Program-made: the position numbers and the translations under genes
Assembly: GCA_031288675.1 (NCBI GenBank)
Contig: JAITQY010000168.1
Location: 1 to 8,188, forward strand
Reading direction: 5' to 3'
Length of the DNA: 8,188 nt
From: Oscillospiraceae bacterium
GTDB taxonomy: Bacteria > Bacillota > Clostridia > Oscillospirales > Oscillospiraceae
The notes under the pieces: model-generated
What the model saw: the letters and a program-made list of their open reading frames with translations, nothing else
The model's database searches: none
What the model was told of the DNA's origin: nothing
Shown: one piece after another, positions 1-6,626 of the stretch
How the letters are laid out: the number at the start of each line of letters is the position of its first letter
Numbering within the stretch: position 1 is the stretch's first letter

Positions 1-17
1 CGACGCTCTTCCGATCT
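1..17. other. Residual Illumina sequencing adapter
   Basis: The 17 bases CGACGCTCTTCCGATCT are identical to the 3' end of the Illumina TruSeq universal adapter. Read on the minus strand they give AGATCGGAAGAGCGTCG, the familiar adapter read-through sequence. This is an untrimmed library artefact at a contig end, not organismal DNA. Genuine sequence therefore starts at about position 18, and the reading frame that appears to run through these bases on the minus strand (RSEER...) is not real protein. Confidence 0.96.
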
Positions 18-449
18 AATAACTCCGTCTGAAACCACGCTGTTAGTCACAACGTTGGTTACGCGAAGTTCCTCTCCGCGTGAGTACCTCAGTAACGGCA
101 CCGCAAGGCATTCGCTGTAGCTTTTCATAATGCCCGGTTCACGGTTAATGTCAGCTACGGTAAGGCTCATAAGCGTTTGTATAAAATCAAATACGCCGTT
201 TACTGTAGCGAACGGCGGCGAAACCGAATCGTCTTTGCGGCAGCAGCGGAAACATAGTTTGCACTCGGAGACGTCTAAATTCAGCCCGTATAATGCGGAC
301 AGCGCGAACGATTTGCCGAGTTCTACCTCTGACATATTCGGCGGAACAGACGCGGGTTTACTGTAAATTTCAGCTTCAAGCTCCCGGCACTCTATGTAAC
401 GCTGTAAATATTTGCCGGTCGCGGTCGCTGCGGATGCTCCGGGATTCAT
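18..449 (-). CDS. Unrecognised protein with a cysteine cluster, 3' end missing
   Basis: This open frame starts at the ATG at 449-447, which overlaps the tsaB stop codon in an ATGA arrangement. GAGAGG lies 6 nt upstream, a good ribosome site. It reads for 144 codons to position 18, where the adapter begins, so the C-terminus is missing. I do not recognise the family. The visible protein has a Ser/Ala/Thr-rich start, then a soluble-looking region without a signal peptide or membrane segment. A compact cluster at Cys63, Cys66, Cys69 and Cys70 (ECKLCFRCCRKDD) could bind a metal or Fe-S cluster. Further on are the stretches VNGVFDFIQTLMSL and LRVTNVVTN. In many Firmicutes rimI follows tsaB, but no acetyltransferase acetyl-CoA motif is visible here. 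Tight coupling to tsaB and codon use like its neighbours support a real gene. Its function is unknown. Confidence 0.72.
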
Positions 450-1054
450 TCCTTGCCTCTCATACGCTCGGCTTGTGACGGACGCAGATACACCGGTTCA
501 GCTTCCCCGAATGCCTTGCCAATCGAAGCAAGGATCACTCCTTTAGCGGTTACGTTGGTAACCGTTACAATAGGCTCCGGATTTTGCGCTAATTCCGACC
601 GCATAATCACTCTGTCCGGAGTAAGTCGGCGCAACTGTTCCGAACCCTGCTCAGCCTCAAACAGCGCGTTATATACAAAGCCGTTACGCGCGTCGATTTC
701 TGACGACAGCACCGCATTCTCTCTAATGCAAGAACTGTATGCTATTGCCTCTAAGGAGCTTACCGGAATAATCTTTGCTCCCGCAGCCCACGCTAAACCC
801 TTAGCGGCGGCGCATCCTATGCGGATGCCGGTAAACGACCCGGGACCTGCCGACACAGCGATTATAGCAATATCTTTCGGCTCGTATCCGCACTCCCTAA
901 GCATATCTTCAACTATAGGAAGCAGGGTTTCGCTGTGCTTTAACCCTGTATTAAGCGTAAATTCCGCGATGTGCTTCAGCGGAACTACGTCAGTTTGCTC
1001 CGCTAACGCGCAGGATGCGGTCTGTCCTGAACTCTCCAAACCCAATATCAACAT
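446..1054 (-). CDS. tsaB: tRNA threonylcarbamoyladenosine biosynthesis protein TsaB
   Basis: TsaB is the ASKHA-fold scaffold partner of TsaD and TsaE. Together they transfer threonylcarbamoyl to A37 of ANN-decoding tRNAs in the cytoplasm. The 202-residue product begins MLILGLESSGQTASCALAEQ, the usual TsaB N-terminus. It carries LKHSETLLP at about 38-46, the hallmark GPGSFTGIRIG at 70-80, a DARNGFVY segment and the typical ending EPVYLRPSQAER. Length is normal (T. maritima and E. coli homologues are about 200-230). I chose the ATG at 1054 because GGAGG lies 9 nt upstream and the homologous N-terminus starts there. An in-frame ATG at 1093 would add 13 unrelated residues. This start lies inside tsaE, giving a 65-nt out-of-frame overlap. 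The downstream gene overlaps its stop by ATGA. Identity is secure. Confidence 0.93.
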   Translation of the reverse strand: MLILGLESSGQTASCALAEQTDVVPLKHIAEFTLNTGLKHSETLLPIVEDMLRECGYEPKDIAIIAVSAGPGSFTGIRIGCAAAKGLAWAAGAKIIPVSSLEAIAYSSCIRENAVLSSEIDARNGFVYNALFEAEQGSEQLRRLTPDRVIMRSELAQNPEPIVTVTNVTAKGVILASIGKAFGEAEPVYLRPSQAERMRGKE

Positions 1055-1421
1055 AAATCGTACCCTCCGGAAGTAAATCAGCCGCGCGTTCACTCCACTC
1101 CGCGATAATAACGCCGCCGCGCTCTAAATAGTCGTTCCATCCGATGTCATAAACGTCATCAGCGCCTGACAGCCTGTACAAGTCAAAGTGAAAGACCGCC
1201 AGTCTGCCGCCGTGATATTCATTAACTATCGTGAATGTAGGGCTGCTTACAGCGCCGGCAAAGCCTAAACCCTCAGCTATGCCGCGTGTAAACGCTGTCT
1301 TGCCGGCTCCAAGCTCCCCGGATAGCGCGATAACGGTATTCGGAGTAAGGGATGCTCCGAACTCCGCCGCAAGCAATTCCGTCCCGCGTTCGCTGTGAGT
1401 AGTGTAAATTCCGTTCTTCAT
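990..1421 (-). CDS. tsaE: tRNA threonylcarbamoyladenosine biosynthesis ATPase TsaE
   Basis: TsaE is the P-loop ATPase that binds the TsaB-TsaD complex and resets it between cycles of t6A37 formation. The 143-residue product has Walker A GELGAGKT at 35-42, the family motif SPTFTIVNEY at 60-69, FHFDLYRL at 77-84 and the Walker B-like IIAEWSER at 105-112. It ends in a normal final strand, so it is full length (E. coli about 153). The start at 1421 lies 6 nt after the rodA stop with only a weak GCGGA upstream, so it probably depends on translational coupling. Its last 65 nt also encode, in another frame, the first residues of TsaB, including that gene's ribosome site just before the overlap. Sharing an operon with tsaB fits their shared complex. 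Confidence 0.94.
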   Translation of the reverse strand: MKNGIYTTHSERGTELLAAEFGASLTPNTVIALSGELGAGKTAFTRGIAEGLGFAGAVSSPTFTIVNEYHGGRLAVFHFDLYRLSGADDVYDIGWNDYLERGGVIIAEWSERAADLLPEGTIYVDIGFGEFRTDRILRVSGAN

Positions 1422-1427
1422 AGTCCG

Positions 1428-2567
1428 CTATGCGCTCGTGCGGCGTATACCGCTGACTATCCCCATTGCCGATAATATACTTAACGTACTGGAGCCTCCG
1501 TAACTGAAAAACGGAAGGGTTAAGCCGATTACCGGCGTCAGACCTACGTTCATTCCGATGTTTTCAAATGTCTGGAACGCTAACATTGCTGCGATTCCGA
1601 TGCAGAAAAGCGCTTTTATACGGCTACCGGATTTTATTCCTACATACACGCACCGGATGATTATCGCAAGCAGCAATAATATAACCGCTAAACATCCCAA
1701 TAACCCTAACTCCTCACCGATTACCGCGAAGATGAAATCCGTATGCTTGAACGGGATAGTAGTACCCTGCGACTGCGTTCCGTTAAACAGTCCCTGCCCG
1801 GTGATTTGCCCGGAGGCAAGCGCAAGGCGGCTTCGGTTTGCGTGCCAGGTGATTTCAAGACCGGTAGGGTCTACAAGCTCCGGAGCATACGGCGCGATTA
1901 TCAGTGACCGCTGGCGCTCGGTTAGAAACTTAGACCACACAAGCGGAGTTGCCGCGCCGACGATAAGTACGCCCAATCCTATCCAACGAAGTTTAAGCCC
2001 GCCAAGAAATAGCATTACGATGAAAATAAACGCGAACACCAAGTCGGAACCCAAGTCACTGGACGCAGTCATAATCAATCCGAACATCAGTCCGAAGTGC
2101 AGCAGCAGTGAGCCTACGCTGATAACGGAGTTCATTCCGATTCTGGAGTCATCCTGCAAGTAGGCAATATGCTTTGCAAGCAATAGGGCGAACGTGATTT
2201 TTACGATTTCAGTCGGCTGTATCCCGGCTCCGGCAAATCTAAGCCAGCCGCGGTTTCCTGTTCCGCCCTCTACGCCCCAAATAAACAGCGTACATATAAA
2301 CGCGACGTTAAATATCAGCAGGAGCGGCCAACGGTCGGTAATTACCTCAATATCTACTATCGACAGTACAAAGAACGCGGCAAAACCAATTGCTGTCGCA
2401 ATCAGTTGGATACGCATATACCCGCTTGCACCGTCATAGGAACGCGTTGCGCTGTAGATCATTAGCATTCCGAAGCCTGACGCCGCAATACACAGCAGCA
2501 TTAACAGGCTGTCCGCATACCTGAAATAATTTCGTATTGTTGCGAAAATCTTTTTTGTGATTGTCAT
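1428..2567 (-). CDS. rodA: Rod-shape-determining peptidoglycan glycosyltransferase RodA (SEDS family)
   Basis: RodA polymerises lipid II into glycan strands for lateral-wall synthesis with a class B PBP and the MreBCD elongasome. The 379-residue protein (E. coli 370) is highly hydrophobic with roughly ten membrane segments. It opens in the first segment with the SEDS signature GMLMIYSATR. The extracellular stretch KHTDFIFAVIGEELG holds the conserved Asp277, equivalent to catalytic D262 of E. coli RodA. The C-terminal NIGMNVGLTPVIGLTLPFFSYGGSS favours RodA over FtsW, because NIGM is typical of RodA. The ATG at 2567 precedes a short polar stretch (MTITKKIFATIRNYFRYADS), and the next in-frame ATG is already inside the first membrane segment. 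There is no Shine-Dalgarno sequence. A promoter ending 6 nt before the ATG suggests leaderless translation. It is first gene of the rodA-tsaE-tsaB operon, and its PBP partner is not in the window. Confidence 0.92.
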   Translation of the reverse strand: MTITKKIFATIRNYFRYADSLLMLLCIAASGFGMLMIYSATRSYDGASGYMRIQLIATAIGFAAFFVLSIVDIEVITDRWPLLLIFNVAFICTLFIWGVEGGTGNRGWLRFAGAGIQPTEIVKITFALLLAKHIAYLQDDSRIGMNSVISVGSLLLHFGLMFGLIMTASSDLGSDLVFAFIFIVMLFLGGLKLRWIGLGVLIVGAATPLVWSKFLTERQRSLIIAPYAPELVDPTGLEITWHANRSRLALASGQITGQGLFNGTQSQGTTIPFKHTDFIFAVIGEELGLLGCLAVILLLLAIIIRCVYVGIKSGSRIKALFCIGIAAMLAFQTFENIGMNVGLTPVIGLTLPFFSYGGSSTLSILSAMGIVSGIRRTSA

Positions 2568-2573
2568 ATTTGG

Positions 2574-2602
2574 ATTATATCCGATTTTTTTGATTTAGTC
2601 AA
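2574..2602 (-). promoter_or_regulatory. Sigma-70/A promoter of rodA-tsaE-tsaB, near-leaderless
   Basis: On the minus strand, TTGACT (2602-2597) is followed by a 17-nt spacer and a perfect TATAAT (2579-2574). Only CCAAAT separates the -10 from the rodA ATG at 2567, so a start 6-7 nt past the -10 falls on or next to the A of that ATG. The box match and spacing are seen directly. The leaderless reading is inferred and agrees with the missing ribosome site. Confidence 0.8.
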
Positions 2603-2689
2603 TGTATTTTTATTATTTTGCCGCAGGACGGAAATGGTTGCCCGGAGGAAGTGTTCACAAAATGTTTACTATTAGAAATAAAAAATATC

Positions 2690-2718
2690 TTGACAAACCA
2701 AAATTTTTATGCTATACT
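2690..2718 (+). promoter_or_regulatory. Distal promoter P1 upstream of dapL, extended -10
   Basis: TTGACA (2690-2695), a 17-nt spacer and TATACT (2713-2718), preceded by the extended -10 element TGC. Transcription would start near 2725, leaving a leader of about 220 nt before dapL. No gene begins close to it, so it drives either a long-leader dapL transcript or an unrecognised small RNA. Confidence 0.72.
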
Positions 2719-2833
2719 GTAGCAGTAATGGTTGATGACTAATATTTGATGATGAACATTTCCGTATATTAACTTAAATCCTAACGCCTATCTATCGCAT
2801 CTGCGCCGTCCCGGCTGTAATTTTCAATTTCTC

Positions 2834-2852
2834 TTTACAGTTTCGATGTAAA
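2834..2852. promoter_or_regulatory. Perfect inverted repeat TTTACA-N7-TGTAAA, possible operator
   Basis: The arms 2834-2839 and 2847-2852 are perfectly complementary around 7 nt. The right arm sits within a palindrome ATGTAAACAT (2846-2855). A related ATGTTTAC occurs at 2662-2669, upstream of P1. The position, about 38 nt upstream of the P2 -35 box, fits a regulator site, but the sequence is short and AT-rich. No known operator is claimed. Confidence 0.25.
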
Positions 2853-2889
2853 CATACTAACAGTGTTCGATTATGGCTGCTAATTTTGA

Positions 2890-2917
2890 TTGACAAATTT
2901 TAAGATTGTGATATACT
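2890..2917 (+). promoter_or_regulatory. Proximal promoter P2 of dapL, extended -10
   Basis: Consensus TTGACA (2890-2895), a 16-nt spacer and TATACT (2912-2917), preceded by TGA as an extended -10. A start near 2924 would give a leader of about 24 nt, ending in the AGGAG ribosome site at 2934-2938, 9 nt before the dapL ATG. This is the most probable main promoter of the dapL-pyrG-apbE operon. Confidence 0.82.
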
Positions 2918-2947
2918 AAAGAAAAACAAAATCAGGAGTTTTTACCA

Positions 2948-4123
2948 ATGACGCTGAACAAGAATTTTAATAACCTTAAACAAAGCTATTTGTTTGTAGA
3001 GATTGCAAAACGTGTAGAAGCATATAAAGCCGCAAACCCCGATGCGGACGTTATCCGGCTTGGAATCGGCGACGTAACGCGTCCTCTTACGCCGGCGGTT
3101 ATTGACGCGTTGCACAAGGCAAGTGCGGAGATGGGTACGCCGGATGGATTTAGAGGCTACAGCCCTGATAGCGCGGGCTATCCGTGGCTGCGCGAAGCCA
3201 TTGCGGACTATTACGCGCAAAGCGGAGTTAAAATTAATGCCGGTGAGGTTCAGGTCAACGACGGCGCTAAAAGCGATCTCGGTAACTTCTTTGACATACT
3301 CGGCGAGGTGAAAGTACTTGTTCCCGACCCCGTATATCCGGCGTATGTGGATACGAATATTATGTTCGGCAATCCTATCTTCTATGTTGCCGGAAACGAA
3401 GCAAACGGATTTTTGCCTATGCCGTCCGGAGTTGGAAGCACGCGGCTGGATGTTATCTATATTTGCAGTCCGAACAACCCGACCGGCGCGGTATACAGCA
3501 AGGAACAGCTTGCCGAGTGGGTAGACTATGCGCTGGATAACAATGCTCTGATCCTATTTGATGCGGCATATGCGGAGTTTATCTCTGAACCGTCTCTGCC
3601 CAAGTCAATTTTTGAAATTGACGGAGCGCGTAAATGCGCGGTGGAATTCGGTACGTTCAGCAAAATGGCAGGCTTCACCGGAACGCGGTGCGGATGGGTG
3701 ATTATTCCTGATGAATTGGAATACGGCGGCGCGAAGCTCGGCAAAATGTGGTACCGCCGCCAAAGCGTGAAATTTAATGGTGTGCCGTACATAATCCAGC
3801 GTGCGGCTGAAGCGGTTATGAGCGCGCAGGGATTAAAAGAAGCCCGTGAGCTTATAGCGTACTACCGCGAAAATGCCAAAACTATTACATCGGCGCTCGA
3901 CAAAGCGGGAATTAAATACACAGGCGGAAAAAACAGTCCGTATGTATGGCTGAAATGTGGTCGTCCGAGCTGGGATTATTTTGATTATCTGCTTACTGAA
4001 AAAAATATAGTCGGTACGCCGGGTGCCGGGTTCGGCGTCAACGGAGAAGGTTGGTTCCGCTTAACCGCGTTCGGCACTCACGGCAACACTATTAAAGCTG
4101 CGGAGCGCCTTGTCAGTCAATAA
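2948..4123 (+). CDS. dapL: LL-diaminopimelate aminotransferase
   Basis: DapL is a PLP enzyme that converts tetrahydrodipicolinate directly to LL-diaminopimelate with glutamate as amino donor. It thereby bypasses the succinylase and acetylase steps of lysine and peptidoglycan precursor synthesis. The 391-residue protein (family about 390-410) is a fold-type I class I/II aminotransferase. It has LGIGDVTRPLTP near the N-terminus, SPNNPTG at 174-180, Asp205 and Tyr208 (FDAAYAEF) for the cofactor ring, Schiff-base Lys239 in FSKMAGFTGTRCGW, phosphate-contacting Arg247, and carboxylate-binding Arg371 in WFRLTAFG. The GDVTRPL opening and overall layout fit DapL better than aspartate or histidinol-phosphate aminotransferases. 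The start at 2948 has AGGAG 9 nt upstream. pyrG follows after 63 nt without a terminator. Production of meso-DAP fits the cell-wall gene rodA transcribed divergently next to it. Confidence 0.93.
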   Translation: MTLNKNFNNLKQSYLFVEIAKRVEAYKAANPDADVIRLGIGDVTRPLTPAVIDALHKASAEMGTPDGFRGYSPDSAGYPWLREAIADYYAQSGVKINAGEVQVNDGAKSDLGNFFDILGEVKVLVPDPVYPAYVDTNIMFGNPIFYVAGNEANGFLPMPSGVGSTRLDVIYICSPNNPTGAVYSKEQLAEWVDYALDNNALILFDAAYAEFISEPSLPKSIFEIDGARKCAVEFGTFSKMAGFTGTRCGWVIIPDELEYGGAKLGKMWYRRQSVKFNGVPYIIQRAAEAVMSAQGLKEARELIAYYRENAKTITSALDKAGIKYTGGKNSPYVWLKCGRPSWDYFDYLLTEKNIVGTPGAGFGVNGEGWFRLTAFGTHGNTIKAAERLVSQ

Positions 4124-4186
4124 AAGCGAATACCGTTTTGCCGCGCTGATTGTGTATTACTACTATTTGCAAAGGATAAAATAACG

Positions 4187-5779
4187 ATGTCAACAAAATA
4201 TATTTTCATTACCGGAGGCGTAGTTTCCGGATTAGGTAAAGGAATCACCGGAGCGTCGCTTGGTCGCTTGCTGAAACAACGCGGATTGAAAGTACGTATG
4301 CAAAAACTTGATCCGTATCTTAACGTAGATCCGGGTACTATGTCGCCGTTTCAGCACGGCGAAGTATTCGTGACTGAGGACGGTACGGAAACCGACCTTG
4401 ACCTCGGACATTATGAGCGGTTTGTTGACGAAAACCTTGACGTGACGTCTAATATCACTACAGGTAAGGTTTACTGGAGCGTTATAACTAAGGAACGCAA
4501 AGGCGATTATCTTGGCGCGACCGTTCAGGTTATTCCGCACATTACTAATGAAATTAAATCCTTTGTCCATCAGGCGTCAGACGGCGCGGATATAGTTATT
4601 ACTGAAATAGGCGGTACGGTCGGCGATATTGAGGGTCAGCCGTTTTTGGAAGCTATCCGCCAGATACGCGCCGAAGAGGGACGGGGCAATACACTATATA
4701 TTCACGTTTCGCTTTTGCCGTTTATCAGCGGTTCCGAAGAGGTCAAAACGAAACCGACGCAGCACTCCGTAAAGGAGCTTTTAAGTGTCGGCATTCAGCC
4801 TGACATAGTAGTATGCCGTGCTGACCGCCCGATTACGCGTGAGGTGCGCGAGAAACTTGCGCTGTTCTGCAATATTTCCGCAGACTGCGTTATCTATAAT
4901 CCCACGGCGGAATCACTGTATGAAGTGCCGCTTCTGCTCCAGCGGGAGGGTCTTGATAAGGTCAGTTGCGAGATGCTGGAAATTGACGCCAAGCCGTCTG
5001 ATATGACCGAATGGACGTCGATGGTGGAGCGTCTTAAACGCGCACAAAAAGAGGTCAAAATAGCGATTGCAGGTAAGTACGTTGGGCTGCCGGATGCGTA
5101 TCTTAGCGTTGTGGAATCGCTTCGGCACGCCGGAATTGAGAACGACGCTAATGTGACCGTTAAATGGGTCGATACAGAAGTTGTAAATGACGGCAATGCC
5201 GCCGGAATTCTTGGAGATTGTGACGGTATCCTTGTTCCTGGAGGGTTCGGAGACCGCGGTATTGAGGGTATGATTTCCTGCGCGAAGTACGCGCGTGAGA
5301 ATAACGTTCCGTACTTCGGAATATGTCTTGGACTGCAAATTGCCGTTATAGAGTTCGCGCGCAATGTCTGCGGTTTAGACGGAGCCAATAGCGGCGAATT
5401 CAACCGCGACAGCGCTCACCGCGTCATTGATATAATGGAAACCCAGCGCGGCGTCACTAATCTAGGCGGTACAATGCGGCTTGGCAAGTATCCGTGCGTA
5501 CTTAAAGAGGGGACGTTTGCCCGCGAAGCCTACGGCTCAGAACTAATTAGTGAGCGTCACCGTCACCGGCATGAGCTTAACAACGAATACCGCGCCATTC
5601 TTCAGGAGTATGGGCTGCGACTTGCCGGACTATCGCCGGACGGAGAATTGTGCGAGATTGTAGAGATACCTGACCGCAGATGGTTCATCGGGGTTCAGTT
5701 CCACCCTGAGTTCAAATCGCGTCCGAACCGGGCTCACCCTCTGTTTCGTGAGTTCGTCCGCGCGTCTTTGGTGAAGTAG
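4187..5779 (+). CDS. pyrG: CTP synthase (glutamine hydrolysing)
   Basis: PyrG aminates UTP to CTP using ATP and ammonia from glutamine, the last step of pyrimidine ribonucleotide synthesis. The 530-residue protein (family about 535) has the N-terminal synthetase domain with KYIFITGGVVSGLGKG (P-loop Lys18), the acidic LDPYLNVDPGTMSPFQHGEVFVTEDG region split over residues of about 40-70, and EIGGTVGDIEG. The C-terminal class I glutamine amidotransferase domain has PGGFGDRG and nucleophile Cys380 in GICLGLQ. Its catalytic partners are His506 and Glu508 in FHPEFKSRP. All key residues are present, so the enzyme should be active. Start: ATG at 4187 with AAAGGA 10 nt upstream and the normal family N-terminus. 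The 63-nt gap after dapL lacks a promoter or terminator, and the apbE start lies within a few nucleotides of its TAG stop, supporting one operon. Confidence 0.97.
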   Translation: MSTKYIFITGGVVSGLGKGITGASLGRLLKQRGLKVRMQKLDPYLNVDPGTMSPFQHGEVFVTEDGTETDLDLGHYERFVDENLDVTSNITTGKVYWSVITKERKGDYLGATVQVIPHITNEIKSFVHQASDGADIVITEIGGTVGDIEGQPFLEAIRQIRAEEGRGNTLYIHVSLLPFISGSEEVKTKPTQHSVKELLSVGIQPDIVVCRADRPITREVREKLALFCNISADCVIYNPTAESLYEVPLLLQREGLDKVSCEMLEIDAKPSDMTEWTSMVERLKRAQKEVKIAIAGKYVGLPDAYLSVVESLRHAGIENDANVTVKWVDTEVVNDGNAAGILGDCDGILVPGGFGDRGIEGMISCAKYARENNVPYFGICLGLQIAVIEFARNVCGLDGANSGEFNRDSAHRVIDIMETQRGVTNLGGTMRLGKYPCVLKEGTFAREAYGSELISERHRHRHELNNEYRAILQEYGLRLAGLSPDGELCEIVEIPDRRWFIGVQFHPEFKSRPNRAHPLFREFVRASLVK

Positions 5780-5786
5780 GGTGAAT

Positions 5787-6626
5787 ATGCGCACGATTAA
5801 AATCGCGGGGAAAATTTGTGCATCCGCGTTATTGCTCATACTGGTATTTTCCGCGTGTACGCCGGCGCGGTATACGAAAGAATACTATGATCTGTTCGAC
5901 ACTTATACCAAAGTCGTAAGTTATGGTATGCCGGTACCGAACGCGATTTACGCTGAACTGAAATACTATCATGACCTTTTTAACGTCTATAGCCCGGATT
6001 TTGATTCGGACGCTCCGAAGGTTCAGGAGCTTGTTAAATTATGCGAAAAATATACTTCTGACAGCGGCGGAGTATTTGACGTTAAGCTCGGAGCTTTCAC
6101 CCTGATGTGGAAACAGTTCATTGCTGCGGAGCGTCCGCTTCCCGCTGAACAGGAGATATTGGAGATCAAACTCAGCAGTGTTCAGCCTTTATACGATTTC
6201 GGAGCGGTCGCAAAAGGATATGTGCTTGATAAACTTGACCCCGTTTTAGAGGAGCTTGGATTTTCCGGTACGGTTTCCATCGGAGGAAGTGTACGCGCTT
6301 ATGGCAATCCTAAAATAAAAAGGACTTACGCTATTGGAATTACCGATCCCGGCGGAGGAATTTGGAAAACGATAGAAATCATGCCCGGTCAGTCGGTTGC
6401 GACCTCTGGAAATTACGAGCGTTACCGTGACTACGAGGGAATTAGGTATCACCACATAATTGACCCGCGCACCGGATACCCGGCGCAAAGCGGAGTGAAC
6501 GGAGTTACTGTTGTCTGTGATTCCGCAGCTGATGCGGATTTCCTCAGTACTGCGGAGTTCATTAAGCCGTCGGACAGCTTACTGGAAATTTACAATGCTG
6601 AAGCGTATTGGATTTACGAGGAATGA
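5787..6626 (+). CDS. apbE: ApbE-family FAD:protein FMN transferase, lipoprotein
   Basis: ApbE enzymes move FMN from FAD onto a Thr/Ser of exported FMN-binding proteins such as RnfG or NqrC, outside the membrane. From the ATG at 5787 the product is 279 residues. It has a charged start, a hydrophobic stretch and a lipobox LVFSAC with Cys24, so it should be a membrane-anchored lipoprotein. Family motifs: FDTYTKVVSYG near 37, DFGAVAKGY (137-145), VSIGGSVRAYGNP, ATSGNYERY around 206-212, HHIIDPRTGYPA (from 222), and ADADFLST (from 248) holding the metal-binding Asp/Thr region. The ATG is preceded by AGGG at 5 nt. A GTG at 5781 would add two residues and cannot be excluded. The protein is short (family about 300-350) and ends soon after the last conserved block, overlapping the next gene by 32 nt. 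Linkage to the NusG II and Gx genes suggests a flavinylation role, with an unknown acceptor. Confidence 0.9.
   Translation: MRTIKIAGKICASALLLILVFSACTPARYTKEYYDLFDTYTKVVSYGMPVPNAIYAELKYYHDLFNVYSPDFDSDAPKVQELVKLCEKYTSDSGGVFDVKLGAFTLMWKQFIAAERPLPAEQEILEIKLSSVQPLYDFGAVAKGYVLDKLDPVLEELGFSGTVSIGGSVRAYGNPKIKRTYAIGITDPGGGIWKTIEIMPGQSVATSGNYERYRDYEGIRYHHIIDPRTGYPAQSGVNGVTVVCDSAADADFLSTAEFIKPSDSLLEIYNAEAYWIYEE

Larger units (their letters stand above)
2568..2947. other. Divergent intergenic region between rodA and dapL
   Basis: This 380-nt AT-rich gap separates two divergent operons. It holds the rodA promoter on the minus strand near its left end and two tandem plus-strand promoters for dapL. Between the plus promoters (2719-2889) is a leader with short dyads: TTTACA-N7-TGTAAA at 2834-2852, CTGTAA (2815-2820) facing TTACAG (2835-2840), and a small GCCG-TCC-CGGC hairpin. 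No hairpin is followed by a U-run, so I see no intrinsic terminator. I do not recognise a lysine riboswitch, T-box or tRNA. The only open frames are tiny, such as MMNISVY, without ribosome sites. Confidence 0.8.

Noticed and set aside
18..449. Ribosomal-protein acetyltransferase RimI after tsaB
   Set aside because: It was expected from Firmicute synteny, but the translation has no GNAT acetyl-CoA loop (Q/RxxGxG/A) or GNAT strand pattern.
453..1076. Long plus-strand open frame (207 codons) opposite tsaB
   Set aside because: It is antisense to a confidently identified gene, its translation has no recognisable motif, and it has no ribosome site or operon context. It arises from the codon bias of tsaB.
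1558..2163. Plus-strand open frame of 201 codons opposite rodA
   Set aside because: It mirrors a multi-membrane-segment gene. The predicted protein has no domain features, and the sense gene is unambiguous.
2662..2742. 26-codon plus-strand frame MFTIRNKKYL... in the intergenic region
   Set aside because: It spans the whole P1 promoter, so it could not be fully transcribed from it. The GGAGG is 13 nt from the ATG, too far, and the peptide has no features.
2719..2947. Lysine riboswitch or T-box ahead of dapL
   Set aside because: I looked for conserved lysine-element core sequences and for a T-box TGGNACCGCG-like segment and found neither. No terminator hairpin with a U-run is present.
4124..4186. 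Terminator or separate promoter between dapL and pyrG
   Set aside because: There is no stable hairpin with a T-run. The only box-like pair (TTGCCG and TATTAC) is spaced about 11 nt apart, too close to work.
4894..5403. Minus-strand open frames of 169 and 141 codons inside pyrG
   Set aside because: Both are shadows of the CTP synthase gene and have low-complexity Ser/Pro/Arg-rich translations without a ribosome site.
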